Source of the DNA: Polytrichum commune
Taxonomy: Eukaryota > Streptophyta > Polytrichopsida > Polytrichales > Polytrichaceae
Length of the DNA stretch: 64,000 nucleotides
Direction of reading: 5' to 3'
Assembly (NCBI GenBank): GCA_950295325.1
Contig: OX485805.1
Coordinates: 23,547,501 to 23,611,500, forward strand
Part shown: piece by piece, positions 38,918 through 52,984 of the stretch
Numbering within the stretch: position 1 is the stretch's first letter
How the letters are laid out: each line of letters starts with the position of its first letter
The notes under the pieces: model-generated
Databases searched by the model: none
Told to the model about the DNA's origin: nothing
The model's input: only the letters and a program-made list of their open reading frames with translations
Made by a program: the position numbers and the translations under genes

Positions 38918-41900
38918 ACTACATATAACCTGCTGTTGGTTCAATCACGCATCAAGGGCTTTGATGGGTTGACTATTCTTCATTTTCCAGTAGTTGCAAC
39001 CAAGTGTCACCTCAGTCACCAAATGATTTCTTGTCCACAAGTGACTCCAGACCAGTAAGTTACTGGATTTATGTGAGATTGTGCGGTTAGTTGTTTGTTT
39101 TCCAGTCTTGGAAAACGCACTGAAGGTTGAAAGAGAGGTAGTGTCAGTCTGGAGCTTCTCAGCTTAGACAAGGGCCAACATCACCCATGGTTGAAGTTCC
39201 AAAATCCTTTTGGGTTTCTGTGGGCCAAATTTCACTCTAGTCACTGACATCTTATTGGATGTTCTAGGAAGTGAGATTAGATTCTTTATGGAAGTTTGCT
39301 GGATATTTTCAAAAAGGTGCATGTTACGTTTTCATAAATTTCAGAGATGAATTTCATCCCTTCTGCAATTGCAGTACTGGCAATGTCGTCATTTTATCAA
39401 AGTCTGGATTTTTTTTGTTACCTGGACTGCACATAATGATGATCTTGAAGGAGGTCTTTGTTGCAATGGGCACAGTTATGCCTTGGTCTTTGTTTTGCTG
39501 CTGTCTACATTGACATTGTCATTTTAGACTTTTGTTAGAGATCAAAGCCTATAATGAGGGATTTAAAAAAAAAAAATGGAAGTGTTGGGTAGAATGTTTT
39601 TGTGGATACCATTAATCCTCGATATACAGTTTGTTATTTTTGGTTGATGATGGCAGTAAATATTTAACCACCCGGAATTAATGTGGTCCTTTGTAATATT
39701 ATCCATGCTAAATTATATTGCAATAGTTTTTGAATTTCAAATTGTGGTGTAACCATACCTATGGTTTATTACTTCTGAACATTCTGTCAGGAATTTTGTC
39801 TTGCAGGTAGTGGGAGCCCGCCTGTAAAGACATATTCTTGAAATTCACATACTTTTTTAACTTAGACATGTGGAAAAGAGTTTTTGGGCGGAAAAGAAAT
39901 GCTCTTCAATCATGAAACCAAGCCAGCTTGGAATAATGCAGAGGTCAACAGCTTCAAGAATTTTTCCTGCAGAGGATTCTAAATCTTGATCGAAAAGTTG
40001 GTTCTAAGGTGCAAGGGCAGGTTGCTTAGTGGAGAACTGGATGCAAAAGACTTTGGGACGCAATCAATAGTGGGAATGGGAATTCTGTTTGTATGGTATT
40101 ACTTACACATGCTACTCGAATGTAGTTGGTGTCATGGCTCTGGTTGGATGGTGGAGTATGCCACTTGTGATTGTATTTGTTTCAACAGGATACCAAATAC
40201 CTGAATTTGTACCACCACGCTTCGTGGAGAGTGTAATGGAGGAAGGTTTTGTCAGGTATTGGACACCAAATCTCATGCAATTTGGATCTGTGGCATGCAA
40301 AGAAAGGCTTACCCATGTGTGTTAGGTTAGGTATTCTTGTGTGAAAGCAATACAATGTAGCAGTGCAGTTTGAGAACAATATAATGGTAGAAACGGGCTA
40401 TATATCATAGTATACCAGTGAAATGAAATTGAATTTTAAAGTCGGGGAAACCAAAAAGGCTTATGGGACTAAAAGTACATCAAGATGGTGTCACACATGC
40501 TAATTCCTTAAAGTAGTGGAGTGCGCTAGCCTTCATGAGATAGTGGCTAGTATCAACTTGATATTTCAATTGGAAGAAAGACTTGAGACTTCCTAGTGCT
40601 ACATTCTCAAATAAGAGGAAACCTTTCTCCGATGGAGTTGTAGACGGGACACCAACAATAGTTGTGCCTTGTTTTCAACTACATTGTAAGCGCAAAAGTG
40701 GCATTATTTTATCTCTAGGGATTGGGATAGTTGACAACCAGCCAATTTCAATGACAAGTTTATAATTTGAGGTGTGGTAAGCCCAAAATTGGGTTGGTGT
40801 CAATGCTTGCTTTAAGCATGATCCATATTCATTGGTGAGATGACAAATGTGAATGTATTGTATATGTCACTCATTGGGCATGAAAATTGACTGACAAATC
40901 GTTTAAGGACATGAGCTTAGGCCAGGGTTGGTTGAGATGTTGATTACCTATGCCAACAATTCTAGCAGGCAAACATACTTTGGCCATATGATATTTATTT
41001 ATCTTATGCTTCTTATTTTGGGCAACCTTCTCAGTGCCTTTCAATGCAGATGGTACGATAATGTAGATTGAAGTACACAATACTCATCTCTTGCATTGGA
41101 AACCTTGAAGTTTTGCGATGTGTAATGTTGCTTATGATTCATCTTCTCTGTGTAATGTTTGCCATCATTCTCTTAGTGCAAGAACTTCCATCTGCTCAAT
41201 ACTGCTATATCATGTTTGTTTTAGCCAAAGCTTCACTACCATTTTTGAATGTTCAAAGATTTGTAGAAGTATGGAAATTTCAAACATTCAATAGGTAGAG
41301 AGTTTTTTTAATTAATTAATTGATTAAAATCCCCACTTCTCTCTATGCTCTAGACTCTATTCGGCAACCTGGTAGAGCATGATCAACCTCATTTGCTTGT
41401 ATACTAAAATATTGTAATTAGTGAAAGCATAGATTTGAGGTGTATTGTGATAGACACCAATTTGTTGTTTGGCTCCTCACCAAATAGACGGTAGTTGATT
41501 TGCATTCTTTTCTGCTGACGAAGATTGAAAGAAGTATCAAACCATTTATTCGAACAATTTGTATGCCAACCATTTTCAAACCACCCATTCAACTACATCA
41601 AGAATTGGTAGTTGAGTTGGTAATCAATGTAATCACAAGAAATGCACCATTTCCATTCCATTCCATTCATTCTGGTTCAGATCGAGAGGGTTTACATATT
41701 TTTTACTAGAGTGTACTAGATTGTGATGTTTAAACATCCATAATGTATAAGTCTACACATGATTGCAAGACATGGAATTACCCAAAACATTTAAAATGTT
41801 CATCTGCTTGAATTTGAGATGTTTTTATTGCTTTGACAGACTCTTTATCACCCAGTCCAACTCCAATTGCAATGCTTTCTTTGCTTGTCTATAAGTAGGA

Positions 41901-43740
41901 CATGTATTCTTCACATGTGGGACCTGCTCGTGGAGAGTTATCATACAAGTAAGTCATGAAGGCCGAGTTACAAGTAAATGGAGAAGAATGAATATCTAAA
42001 ACCAATACTATGTTATAGAGTCATACATGTGGAGGTTTGAAAAGAACAATAATGGGTACATAGTGTTGGAACATAGTCTATCTTAGAAATTTTGATCATT
42101 TGTTGTAGTTGAAGAGATCATCTTGACATGCAAGTGTCACTCCTCCTCTAGTTAATGAGACATGGCAATCTGATTTTATGCAAATAAGCAATTAATCTTA
42201 AACATCTTGTCAACCCCTAAGCATTTAAGAGGCTCTATCTGACCCTCGCAGTGCACAAAAACATGTGTTTGAGGCACATGCTTTTATTTTGAGCTAACTA
42301 TGTCAAAATTGACCTTGTGTAGTATTAACTCGTTCATCAAGTGCATTTTTCTTATATTGGTGGAAGGCCTAATTTAATTCTTTTGGATGCAAATATAATT
42401 TGAGTGTCTTGATCACCAATGTTGTGCGTATAACTATAGTTTATTTTCTCTGACATAAGATATCATGTTACTTAGTTTTCAAACCCATAAATATAATATA
42501 CATGATTTCAAGACATGGTGAGGACTTCTACACATTATGTATATATATATTACAGTGTCCTCATAGATCTTTCAAGGTTATCCCCTAAGTGTCTAAGATG
42601 CTCTATCCGGGCCTCGACATGCACTAAAACATCAATTTAAGTTACGTACTTTCATATTAGTCGATTATGTCAAAAGTGACCTTATCTAGGATCAAGTAGT
42701 CATCAATCGGACTTTTTTAATTGGTCAAATGCCTATGTAATTGAAGAGTTGGGATCATTAATATGACATGGATGTCATCGGATACAAATACCTATATGAG
42801 ATGTTGATAACCCATGACTATATATTATATTTCTCCTTGACTTAAGTGATATACAAAATAAAGGTTCAAACTCATAAATAATAAATAAATAAATCCTCAA
42901 ACTTAGTGAGGACTTGTAGAAATTGTAATCCTATGAGGCCTTGCATTGAGCCCCTTTGATCTTTACGGGTCAACTTCTTTCCCACTTCTTTGTTGCAAGA
43001 TCGAGGACAACATCAAGTGATATTGTGAGAACTATATAGTCTTGCCTAACCTAGTACACGTGCAAGTGTCACAAGCATCTAATGTTTGTCATATTCAAAA
43101 GCTCAAATGGTGTAGAGCCATGGGAAATATAGTCTTCATAACATTGTCTATATTAACCTCCAAATGTTAGAATGTCACAATGTGCTATTGTTTGACATAG
43201 TATGGATTAGTTATAGAGTTATAGGATGTCACTTTTAGACTATATCTCCATGGTTACCTTAGTCTGTGCATCTCATGATTAGAAACAAATGACAAATAAA
43301 GAAACATGAAGACTAAAAGTCTAGATTTTGTGAACATGGGACAAAGCCATGTGCAAAGTGACAGTGAGAAAATGCTTCAAATTTCTCCAATTGTTTAGGA
43401 CCTCTATATTATAATTCTAAATCTATTGACGTTTTCAACAACACATTCTTAGCCAATTTTGTTCTTATTAGAAGAGATGAGAGGTTCCTAACCCCAAAAC
43501 AAGGGGCCAAAAAATAAACAACCTCAACTACCCCCTACAACCAAGGTGGCACTGAGGTGGCACATACGGGTGGGGGGAGTTATAGCATGACATGTTAGGA
43601 ACACAATTGTCCACCTTGTCCTTCTAAAGCCAATCAAAGTTATGCCATGTACAAAATATTGAAAATGAGTGAAACTATCCATGTGCAACATGAGCGGTTA
43701 AAACTAAACCTCGGTTCAAATTTGCAATAACAATGCTACT
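38918..43740. other. Gene-free stretch after VAMP72
   Basis: The first few hundred bases should be the VAMP72 3' UTR. Short frames such as 40089-40325 (78 codons, partly hydrophobic) show no recognised domain and no supporting splice context. The rest is AT-rich with no obvious tandem repeats. Confidence 0.5.
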
Positions 43741-43748
43741 GCGCTTGA

Positions 43749-44048
43749 CTACCTTGCGGGGGCTATTTCGATCTTCACTCCCTTCCAAAATGCAACATGA
43801 TCCTTGATTTTCGAAGCTGCTGGTTTTGGTTCAGGGTAATACCATGCAGCACCCGCATTCACCTTGTCGCCCACCACTAGGTTGTAATATTTTGCTAGCC
43901 CTTTCCATGGGCAAGTGCTCGTCTCATCACTTGGCTGCACGTACTGCCTATCGACCGAAGCAGGAGGAAAATATATGTTTCCCTCCACCTCCTCATAGGT
44001 GTTTGTTGCGGCGATCACGGCACCCTCCCAAGTCGCCCTGGTTGCCAT
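43749..44048 (-). CDS. DUF427 domain protein, 99 aa
   Basis: The minus-strand frame covers the whole of a DUF427 domain (Pfam DUF427/NTP_transf_9). Key pieces are ATWEGAVIA near the start, VEGNIYFPP, QPSDETSTCPWKGLAKYY, AAWYYPEPKPAASKI and AFWKGVKIE. Such proteins are about 95 residues in bacteria and fungi; the biochemical role is not established. The frame stays open upstream of the ATG as far as a good acceptor (TTTGTGTAG, AG at 44083-44082), giving EFINKASGGGE before Met, so a 5' exon or a 5' UTR intron is likely. The coding part has no intron. Bacterial-type domain and single coding exon would fit an old gene transfer, which is inference. Confidence 0.9.
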   Translation of the reverse strand: MATRATWEGAVIAATNTYEEVEGNIYFPPASVDRQYVQPSDETSTCPWKGLAKYYNLVVGDKVNAGAAWYYPEPKPAASKIKDHVAFWKGVKIEIAPAR

Positions 44049-44089
44049 CTCTCCTCCGCCACTCGCCTTGTTGATGAATTCCTACACAA

Positions 44090-47000
44090 ATAATAGTTTA
44101 GCCAAATTTACAAACTTTGTAAATTTACGAACAAATTTACAAAAACAATCCTTTGTCTTGGGTGTTGGTTGAAAAACTTGACGAGAGATCTGGACACAAA
44201 GGAAACAAACATTCAAGATTCAACGATCCAAGAACAAACTCAGAACTCGATATTATGAATTAACATCTCATGTTTAGGTCAGTCTAGTTGGGCTTTAGTT
44301 GTAGTAGCTTTCAAAGCCATTTATGCAGTGATTGTGAAACTCAATTGTCAAAAGTTTGCAGAACACAATTACGAGTCCCTAACAACACAATTTTTTCCAA
44401 CGAAGAAGAATGTAGTCAACGAATACAGCTGATAGATTGTCACAAAAATAACCTATCAAAATTTGTTGCGGTATGTTAGTGTGTCATTGCGCACGATTCA
44501 CATCATGTCCATCAAATTGCAAGACACGAAATTGTACAATAGTTGGAAACAAAAGAACCTCGGATGATGAAAGTTGTCGAGGAATTTGCCCTATGTTGTT
44601 GAGTGAAGTCGTCAAAATCTTGAATAACTTTCACACTGTTCACAAGGAACTTAAAGCATCACGAAAAACGCGACAATCCTGCTTTCTGTAGTTGAATTGA
44701 TGACACTTCCATCGCAAGTTGAGAACGAAGAAGGGCGGGTGCATCTCGGTCAACCTCGATTGCACTTTCGAGTCCAACCCAATTTGCATTTAATTGTGAA
44801 ATTTGCAATTTAGGGTGTGTTGGTGACTCGGTTTCCGGCAAGGTTGCTGATTCTTGTGACAAAGAGGAAATAAGAGAGGGTGAGGGAACTCATCTGGAAT
44901 ACAACACATGCCCATGTCTCACTACGGTAGGTGTACCTATTTAGGTTTGTGGCCTATTATAGACACCTAAAATTGAGGGTATGATTTTCACTTCAATGAG
45001 CTAGGCGAGTGGGAATTTTTGCATATTATAAGCGTACTTCTCATTCATCCAACTCAAAAATCTTGAAATTGTGTGCAGTTTGGGGGTTATTTTTTAAAAC
45101 TGATTTTGACAATGGAGTTAGTTTTAAAGATCTTGCATTGGTCTAGTCCAAGTTATATTGGTTGGATCAACCACAAACATATAGGAGGTCGGTTTTTTAT
45201 GTTGGAGGGATAAGAGGCACACTCGTATGCGATAATTCTCTCTCGCCAATACACCAAGGTGGATGGTGCTAAGACTGTCACTTTAAGCAATGAGTATAGA
45301 TGTTGGTTTTGGATTTTGAAGTGCTACATTTGCAATTGACAACAGATCCCGATGCACCAAAGCATGTTTTTATTTGAATTGTGTATAGAAATATTATAAG
45401 GGTTCAAAGTTTTATCGTTAGATAACCTAAAAGCAACACGGCTGCTCGATCTTAAGGTGGTGGACTTTCTCATAATTCATAAGTTCTTATTATGCATGAT
45501 TTGTGGATGTTGGTTTAGCACCATCTACCTAATGTATACATCATTGGAAATTGTATGTAGCACGTCAATTGTAGTCCTATGTCATTTACAGAGTCATAAG
45601 GTGTTAAGTTCGGTAAGATCAAAGGTTATTGAAGAAGCACTTCATCCCATGCAGCAAGCGAGGCATGACCAAAGATGAGTAGCACAAATGGATGCCCCTT
45701 TGTGTGAGTCGCGGATTTTAATTGACTTGGAAGTTCCGTAAGAAATTAAAATACAATTGAAATATTTTGAATTACATGGCTTTTGAATCCGCTATGAAAG
45801 GCTAATCCAATGAGATTATTGGTATATAAATCAAGACACTCCTAAGAACCCAAAATTTTCAAAGTGTATGAGACATGTCAATTACCTTATGGGGAGCTAT
45901 CTTGTGAGTGAGACACATTCAAGTTCTTGAAAATGTATTAGTGTTCAAATTATCGAAAGTCCGTATGATTGGAATGCCGTGACAATGGTGGACATTATCC
46001 CAGCCTAAAAAGAAGTTTTTTTTTTTTTTTTAAAGGGGGGAGGGGGGGGATCCGCTAATGGGATAAAGGTCTTGCAACCCACTACATTTGAGCAAAACCC
46101 TTCTAGAATGTTATGCCCAAACAGAAAATCGATGCATGTCACCACCCAACCCAAAAGAAAATTGTCCTCCCATTCTTGAGGGGCGACCTTGCCCACAAAC
46201 CCATATCAAGTGCATCTCATATTGAAGCCCCAAAATCCAATATATATATATGTCCACCTCCATTTGGTAAATAAGCAATTGACTGGGATTTCATTTGATA
46301 AATGAAACTGTCAATAATGCATGTAATTAATTTGGAAAAAAAGTATATGAACAAAAATAAAACCTCGCAATCTAGCAATGAGGTGATATTTTTGTGGCTA
46401 ACAATTTGAATTGGTCTTTGTTACATCTCAGAAAAAGATAATGTTAAATTGTTAAAGGTTTATTTCCATACAATATATTTTTGTGATATTTCAGGTAAAT
46501 CATTCTTTCTCACAAGCCTCATTCTACTCATAATCAACACATTCCAAAAAGTCTCAATCCTCAGTTTTGAGTTGATGCAAAAATCAAGATTTATTTAGGG
46601 TGCGAGTGCCATTGCTCTTGACTCTGCAACAAGTGGTGGATGGTGTTGGTGTGGACAACCAAACCACACTTGTTGTTGGAGCTACAAGTGAGTTTGGTGA
46701 CTTGAGTGCATAAACTCTTGAGTAAAGCCCTGGCTCAAATTTTCCTTTGTTTTGAGCAAGCACCTTACACACCGTAACTTCCCACTGTGTATCATGGGAG
46801 GACCTCAAATATAACAACATATGAGCCATAGATCATGGCACGCATCCAATGGCTAAACTTTGATGCCGGCCTTTATGCTCGATAATGCCCTTGGACCAGG
46901 GCACTCCCATGAATAATGGCCCTATCCTCGGGCTCCTACCCTTGGGTGAGCCATTATTCACATAATGCCCTGGTCCTCGGACGCCATCTATCACAAAATG

Positions 47001-47535
47001 CCTTATCACTTTTGGAGTTGATGGCACGCCAATTTGTCAAGGCTATCGCACTAGGGGTGACCACTCAACTAGTTGTAAAACATGCTCCCTTCATGCTTGG
47101 GGTGCATTTGTACCGCACTAATCTTGCGATATAAACCCTCTCTAAATTTCCCATTATTTCAAAACACGACAGAGTGTGGAAGGATTTGTTGGCTACACGA
47201 AATTTGTACTAATATTGTGTGCCATAAAAATTGATGTGCCATGCTAATTAGACTCTAGAGTGGTCTTCGTGACTTGTCATGTAACAACATGTGTGATGTG
47301 ATGAGTGACGCCCACTCTAGTTGCCACCTAGTGATTGCAAAGACAATCAATGTGGGTTGATTGATGATGAATAAGTGTGGGCTACACTAACTCAGATGTT
47401 TAGTGTATCTTTCACGCAATCCATGTCCATTTTTCACCTTAAGTTCTGGTGTCTACAAATGCAGTAGTTATTACATAAGGCTATGGAGCCATTTGCAAGT
47501 ATGAGGCGTGTATTTCTCCAGTATCTGCAAGGAGT
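44090..47535. other. Mostly gene-free stretch upstream of DUF427
   Basis: A 67-codon minus-strand frame at 44862-44659 (MSQESATLPETESPTHPKL) lies upstream of the DUF427 gene in the same orientation and could contribute a leader exon, but I found no splice pair that links them. A T-run with a G-run lies near 46018-46049. I see nothing else to support. Confidence 0.35.
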
Positions 47536-47838
47536 TTGTTTCTCGCTTGTTTGTTTGCGAAAGGAAATGGTGGAAGTTCTGATCAACTGGTATTTACATT
47601 TTGTGGGACGTTCATGAAGCTGAAATACTCCGGGGTCGGTTTGACTACATCAGGCGTAGCTCCTCCATACGAAGCATCGAGTTTTCCTGAGCTTATGGAG
47701 CAGCTCTCAACATCACCACTTGTCAAGGAGGGCATCTGTATTGTGCGTAACACAAACGATTTTCAGAACGATGAGCATCTTCAATCAACGTACCATGGAG
47801 CACTTTCCCCCTTAGAAAGCAGCAAAACAATAACATGA
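47536..47838 (+). CDS. Hypothetical open frame of 100 codons
   Basis: A plus-strand frame (MFLACLFAKGNGGSSDQLVF at its start) with balanced amino-acid composition in its last 70 codons (PELMEQLSTSPLVKEGICIV). I recognise no family, and no flanking exons are evident. A second short frame at 48016-48219 follows in a similar region; both could be fragments of one decayed gene or element. Confidence 0.25.
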   Translation: MFLACLFAKGNGGSSDQLVFTFCGTFMKLKYSGVGLTTSGVAPPYEASSFPELMEQLSTSPLVKEGICIVRNTNDFQNDEHLQSTYHGALSPLESSKTIT

Positions 47839-48199
47839 CATTCTTATCACCGAAATTGGGTTTATCAGCTAGCTCATTCCTATTTGTGAACCTTGTGGTG
47901 TACCGTCTGCTGGAACCTTTCATCAATCCACCTCCGCCCTGAAATGTGTAGGAGGATTCCTCGTATCCATGAGATAATCACATGACTTCTCCAACTTCTC
48001 CAATTTCTCCAATCTTTGCACCAGGCGGTGGATCATCCGGTAGAATCACAACGAGAGATGCCAGAAACTCGTGGTGCGCTTGTCAAGGCAATGCTCAGTT
48101 TAATTGAGATGAATCAGCCACAAAGTGGTTTCATGTCAGATGCCCGACGAGAGGATGCTACGTTCGAATGTGGAAATTCACGGGGCTGGACTGGAGCAG

Positions 48200-48500
48200 A
48201 GATTTTTGGGCATTCATAATGGGTTGAGATCCTTAGTGTTTGCAAGCCCAACCGGTTACATGTTGACATCCTCCAGTTTTCCTATATTGTTAATTTCAGG
48301 CATATTCTATAAGTTCCTCATAAAATGATGGGTCATTTTCCCGCAGTCTTGAACTCCAACCGGTTAATCCTCAATCTTATTCCGGTTATTCCGCTTCGTC
48401 TGTGTTTAACTGCCTGTTCTCCGTGATCAGAGGATGAGATCGCATGTGAATAGTCAGGGGGCTGGACTAGACCTATGTTCGGGGAGAACCGATGGCTAGT
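48200..48500 (-). repeat. Dispersed AACCGGTT-rich repeat, copy 2 (inverted partner at 18080-18350)
   Basis: The reverse complement carries GATGTCAACATGTAACCGG, ATTAACCGGTTGGAGTT and the ATCATTTTATGAGGAAC word in the order seen at 18.1-18.35 kb. Confidence 0.6.
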
Positions 48501-49154
48501 TCATTATTAGCCGATGGATTTCCCCTCATGGCCGGTCCAAATTTCCAACCATCGGATGGCAATCCGACTGTAATTTCAATCCTCCGGCAATTAGCCGATG
48601 AACCATAAAATGTCCCAGAAATGTAGCCTATTCTTCTTGTGAGTTATTGGATTTCAACCGGAAGCATCCAGAGCGCTATTTGTCTGGGGCATCTGATGAT
48701 GCACTTGAGGAAGTACCCTAAACCTTAAACTTTTTGAATTATGCAACCTTTCCATGACCAAATCCAATTGCTTCTATGAAGAATTGGGGGACCCTTGGCC
48801 TTCAAGCGGTGAAGGCATTGCTAGGTTCAATTCCTGCCAAGGATATTAACTCTTCAAATTCAAAGTTTTAAACATGCCTTTCTTTTCACTTATTCAAGAT
48901 TTTGTACTAAGAAATGATTTCTAATAACTTTTCATACATATTTTAAACAAGTAGTGCCGATATGAATTCCATTTAATGGGGTATTGGCCAATGAAAATAT
49001 GAAAATATAGGCAATTGGCCGATTGATTTTACAAAAGACCGGCTCTTGCCGATGTAAATTGGAAAAAATCTGACCCTTCGTAGCAACTACCGGCAATTAG
49101 CCACTAAGGCTTCAAAAACTTCCCGAACTCTGGACTAGACAGGCGACCCGGAGG

Positions 49155-49450
49155 AGGTCAGCTCCCCGGCAGTTGAGGGCTCCAGAAATCTACGTGGGGC
49201 CTAGATTCTGCTGACAGAGCGGTTGATGCAATGTCCGGGGAGAAGTGGTATTTAGTGTAATGACGGTCGGTGGGTTTTGTGAAAAAGTCCGGTTGAAGTG
49301 GGAAACTGGAGGATGTGAAACCGGTGCATTTATATTATCAATAAATAAATAAAATCGGATTTCTTTAATGAGAGCACGTTCGTCTGTGATCAGCTCCCCG
49401 GCAGTTGAGGGGTGCTAAAATCTATGCGGGGCCTAGATTCTGCCAGCCAG
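49155..49450 (+). repeat. Direct repeat of a ~60-bp block, two copies
   Basis: GCTCCCCGGCAGTTGAGG and GGGGCCTAGATTCTGC occur as a pair at about 49158-49215 and again at 49389-49445, separated by about 230 bp that include GTATTTAGTGT. This may be the end of an element, with no clear class. Confidence 0.6.
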
Positions 49451-49610
49451 GATCCGGTGTCTTTCAAGTTTTCCAACAAGGCGGTGGACGAGAGTGCAGC
49501 TTTCTTCTTCCCGATCCGACTCATCAGTCTCCACCTTTGACTTGGCCCACTAACGGAATCGAACTAACTTGATCAACGGCTCGCCACACCTCGACATCAC
49601 TTCCAACTGA

Positions 49611-49657
49611 AAAGAAGAAGAAGAAGAAGAAGAAAAAAAAAAAAAAAAAAAAAAAAA
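49611..49657 (+). repeat. (AAG)n followed by an A-run
   Basis: Simple sequence: AAG units then about 22 A residues. The A-run could be a retroposed tail, but no adjacent body is recognised. Confidence 0.8.
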
Positions 49658-50085
49658 TCACTCCTTGGCACCACTTGCTTGATGAACTTACTTATTGTGC
49701 CGTAGCCCCCGTATTTCGACCCTCACTTGGGTTGGGGTGTATGCCCGTTGTTGACATTACATCAATAAGCAGCCACTACGTGATGGTCTCCTTCCGAAGA
49801 AAGGAGGCATTCCGTTCAAAAAGAAAAATCTTTGGTAATTTACGATGGCTTGTCGAAAAGCTCTCAGTACACAGTCCGCGTGCTCCTCCTAAACAGAGAA
49901 TCCTAGAATTGGAGGAGAGATATGTTCATGTGGTACCGAGTCCCACGAAAATGTAACCAACGTAACATTAACTTACGTAACATTAACGTAAGTTAATTTA
50001 CACAAGTGTTGGTGGTTGTGATTTTGGTCCATCTTCAACCACCAACTAGGATTTTTAATCAAATTTATCTTTACATACGAGGTGG

Positions 50086-50112
50086 ACTTGAGAGAGAGAG
50101 AGAGAGAGAGAG
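50086..50112 (+). repeat. (GA)n microsatellite
   Basis: A run of about 13 GA dinucleotides. Confidence 0.85.
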
Positions 50113-50371
50113 CTCTCATCCATTCAACATAAGAGCTTGACATTTTATAAGTTTGTGGTTGATTCATTGCATATTACTTGGACAAGACAATTGGGGTCTT
50201 TAAAGCTAAGTTCGGTGTTAAATCAACTAGAAATGGTAAACTAGGGAACAAATACTCTTTCAAGGCGTCCATGTTGGATGTACGCTCATATGTCATCATT
50301 CCCTCTCTCCATAGTTGAAGAGTGAAATTGATCTCAATTAACATCCCTCATGTTGGTGCAATCCATGAAGT

Positions 50372-50663
50372 ACACTAAATATGATATCTAGTGTTTGATA
50401 CACCAAATGTCAATAACCCTATGAAAGTAAGTAACATTTAATGCAAACTCAAACACTAACTAGCAACTATGGTGATATGTGGAAGTTACATGTTTGAATT
50501 TACTATTAAAAAGGATATGGAAAAGAAAAAAATAACAATGATAAAAGGAGAGTTCTAGCATTTCTTGTAACACTAATTGTCAAGGAACTGAAAATTAGTG
50601 TACAGCAGGGTAGGGTGGTAACAACATTAAATATAATCACACACTAAATATCATATTTAGTGT
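50372..50663 (+). repeat. Two 23-nt hairpins of the ACACTAAATA family
   Basis: 50372-50394 has arms ACACTAAATA and TATCTAGTGT (one mismatch) with loop TGA. 50641-50663 has perfect arms ACACTAAATA and TATTTAGTGT with loop TCA. They have the same 10-3-10 geometry as the copies at 3492 and 31940. The 247 bp between them might be a small element bounded by the two hairpins. Confidence 0.75.
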
Positions 50664-50699
50664 AGTGATAAACAATTTATGGACTTGAGAGTGTTGAGT

Positions 50700-52980
50700 T
50701 TGTTTAAGAGTAACATGGTACGAAAACCAAAGTCACCAGCTCCTCAAAACTTGCTCAACCATAACTTGTATTCCCTAATTCCTTGCTCGATGATGTGCAT
50801 GACCGTCGTTTCCACACAACTAAGGACTTTACTCGAGCGTTTGTGGTTCGAGTCCACCTTCAATCATAAACCATGAGCTTGTTGTCTTTACATATGAGTG
50901 GAATTGTAGTGGAAGACTGGATTTGAACTCAATTACTATTCCTCTTGTTGGTGCAATATTATCCCATGGAATGTTGACAAACGATATATTGATTTTGTAG
51001 TATAGTTTGTCAATGACAATTGAAGATGATAACATTGACTAGTAGGTAAATTACTCAATTGCTTGTGATTGTGGTTTGGGCCCATCTTGAACCATGAACA
51101 AAATTTGTTTTGCGTTTACACAACAAGGTCAACCCATGAAGTGGATTTCAACATTGGATTGTAAGTTGTAAGGTGGATTTGTGCTCAAGTATCATCCTTC
51201 ATGTTAGTTTCATCCGTAGAGTGGAGTAAAGATACTTATGGTTTCTTGTGTAAAGTTTGTCAAAGAGTAATTAGAAAACCTTCCCCATGCTCACGTCACA
51301 CTCGACAACAAACCAAAACTTTCACAACTCCTCACACTTCCTTGGAGCACTCACCCACGTAATGATGCAAACCATGGAGTGGAGGAAAACAATTTGTTGG
51401 TTTTGGCGTATAGTTTTCCCTAAGAGTACTTGGCTCCTATACTACAACCATCATGACCACCTTCAATTAATATGCTTTGCATCTTAGTTGATGAAGTAAT
51501 TTTAGTTGTAGTTGTGATTGTAGTCATCATCAATGCACCTTTGTATGAGAGGAAACTTTCATGACCCTTACCATGGGGAGAAGACACAGAGAATCATTGA
51601 TAAATTCTGAATTTTCTATATTTAGCCTAACTTGTGTGCAACACAATTTGAGAAAGAAAATATAATCATGTGTAGAAATGATGAGTATATACACCAATAT
51701 AAATTCCATGTTATATTCCTTCATGCACTTGACTATATTTGCACCTTGATTTCAATTTATTGCTTCAATCAAAGAAACCCATTAAAAGAATAAAATTATT
51801 TCAACAACGTTCACATTCATTAAAAGTGGATATTCTTTGTGTCTATTAAATAACCATATAGGTTCCTCCAATTATGTTGGTTATTGCGTCTAGAATGGTT
51901 AACAAATTTTGAGCACGTAGTCTAATCTCTTCTCAACACATGTCTATCTAGTGTCCGCTCTTTTGTATTACGCACACGGACCTTACACCTCTTTCTCTTT
52001 TTGGGCTTGGATTCACCAATGGGTGGATGAGTAACGTACGACTTTGGTTAAGTTTGGAGTCACTTCACACTTGGACTTCACATTTCGGAGGAAATCAACG
52101 GAATTGTTGTTGAATAGGGAAGAAATTTCTATTGTACAATGTTCAAACCTCTACAACAAAATCCTAAGGTGGTATCTCAGTCGTATGTTGGTAGATTCCA
52201 ATCATGGCAAATTAACCCTTAATCAAAGAGGAAGACAGATACCTAGGGTTGATTGTACTCGATGAGGGGATGTATTCATGATCCACATGGGGTTTAGACC
52301 GACTCGAAAATGGAGGACACCATAATTGACTCGAGAGGCAACATCAAAGTCGTCTATCTTTCGTTATGATTCACATGATGTGAAGTTAAGTTATTTTTTG
52401 CTTCTAGTTTGACTCCGAAATCATATATATAAACTCAATTGGAATAAATGAACCAAAAACCCATGGGGAGGCATCTTAATAACGATATTAAGAAAGTCTC
52501 ATGCACTCTTGTTCCCATTTTCATTCCACCTACATAAAATATTATAGTTGATTCTTGACGCTCATAGATGTAGTTGTCGATCACTCAAAAATTGAGTTTC
52601 AAGCTGAACACTTTCCTTGTCATGACTATGTTGTGGATAAGTAATGCAAGCATCATTTCCTCTTTCTTTACTAACAAAAAAATGGAAAGCCCACTCAAGT
52701 GAGACATATCAAGACTGTATGAGGGTGTTTTTTCGGTTTGTTTTTCATGTTCTCCACTTCTACCAATTAGATTTAAACAACAAAACTTGTGTTGCATTAG
52801 GAAATCTATAATGAAGCACCAACAAAAATCGGATTGAGAATTGGACCTCTAGTACATTATATTGAGTCAATTATGTGTCACGATTAACCCATGGATGGGA
52901 GTAAATATCTAGAAAGGTTCCCAAGCACCTTCCATTGTGAGGTGAAAGTTAATCCTCACCTCCGATTGTGGTTATGATGC
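50700..52980. other. Gene-free AT-rich stretch
   Basis: No recognised coding region, tandem repeat or structured element is visible. Confidence 0.5.
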
Positions 52981-52984
52981 AAGG

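Noticed and set aside
40089..40325. 78-codon frame with hydrophobic segments
   Set aside because: No family resemblance, no exon context, and length within chance expectation.
43826..44074. 82-codon plus-strand frame
   Set aside because: It is antisense to the DUF427 gene.
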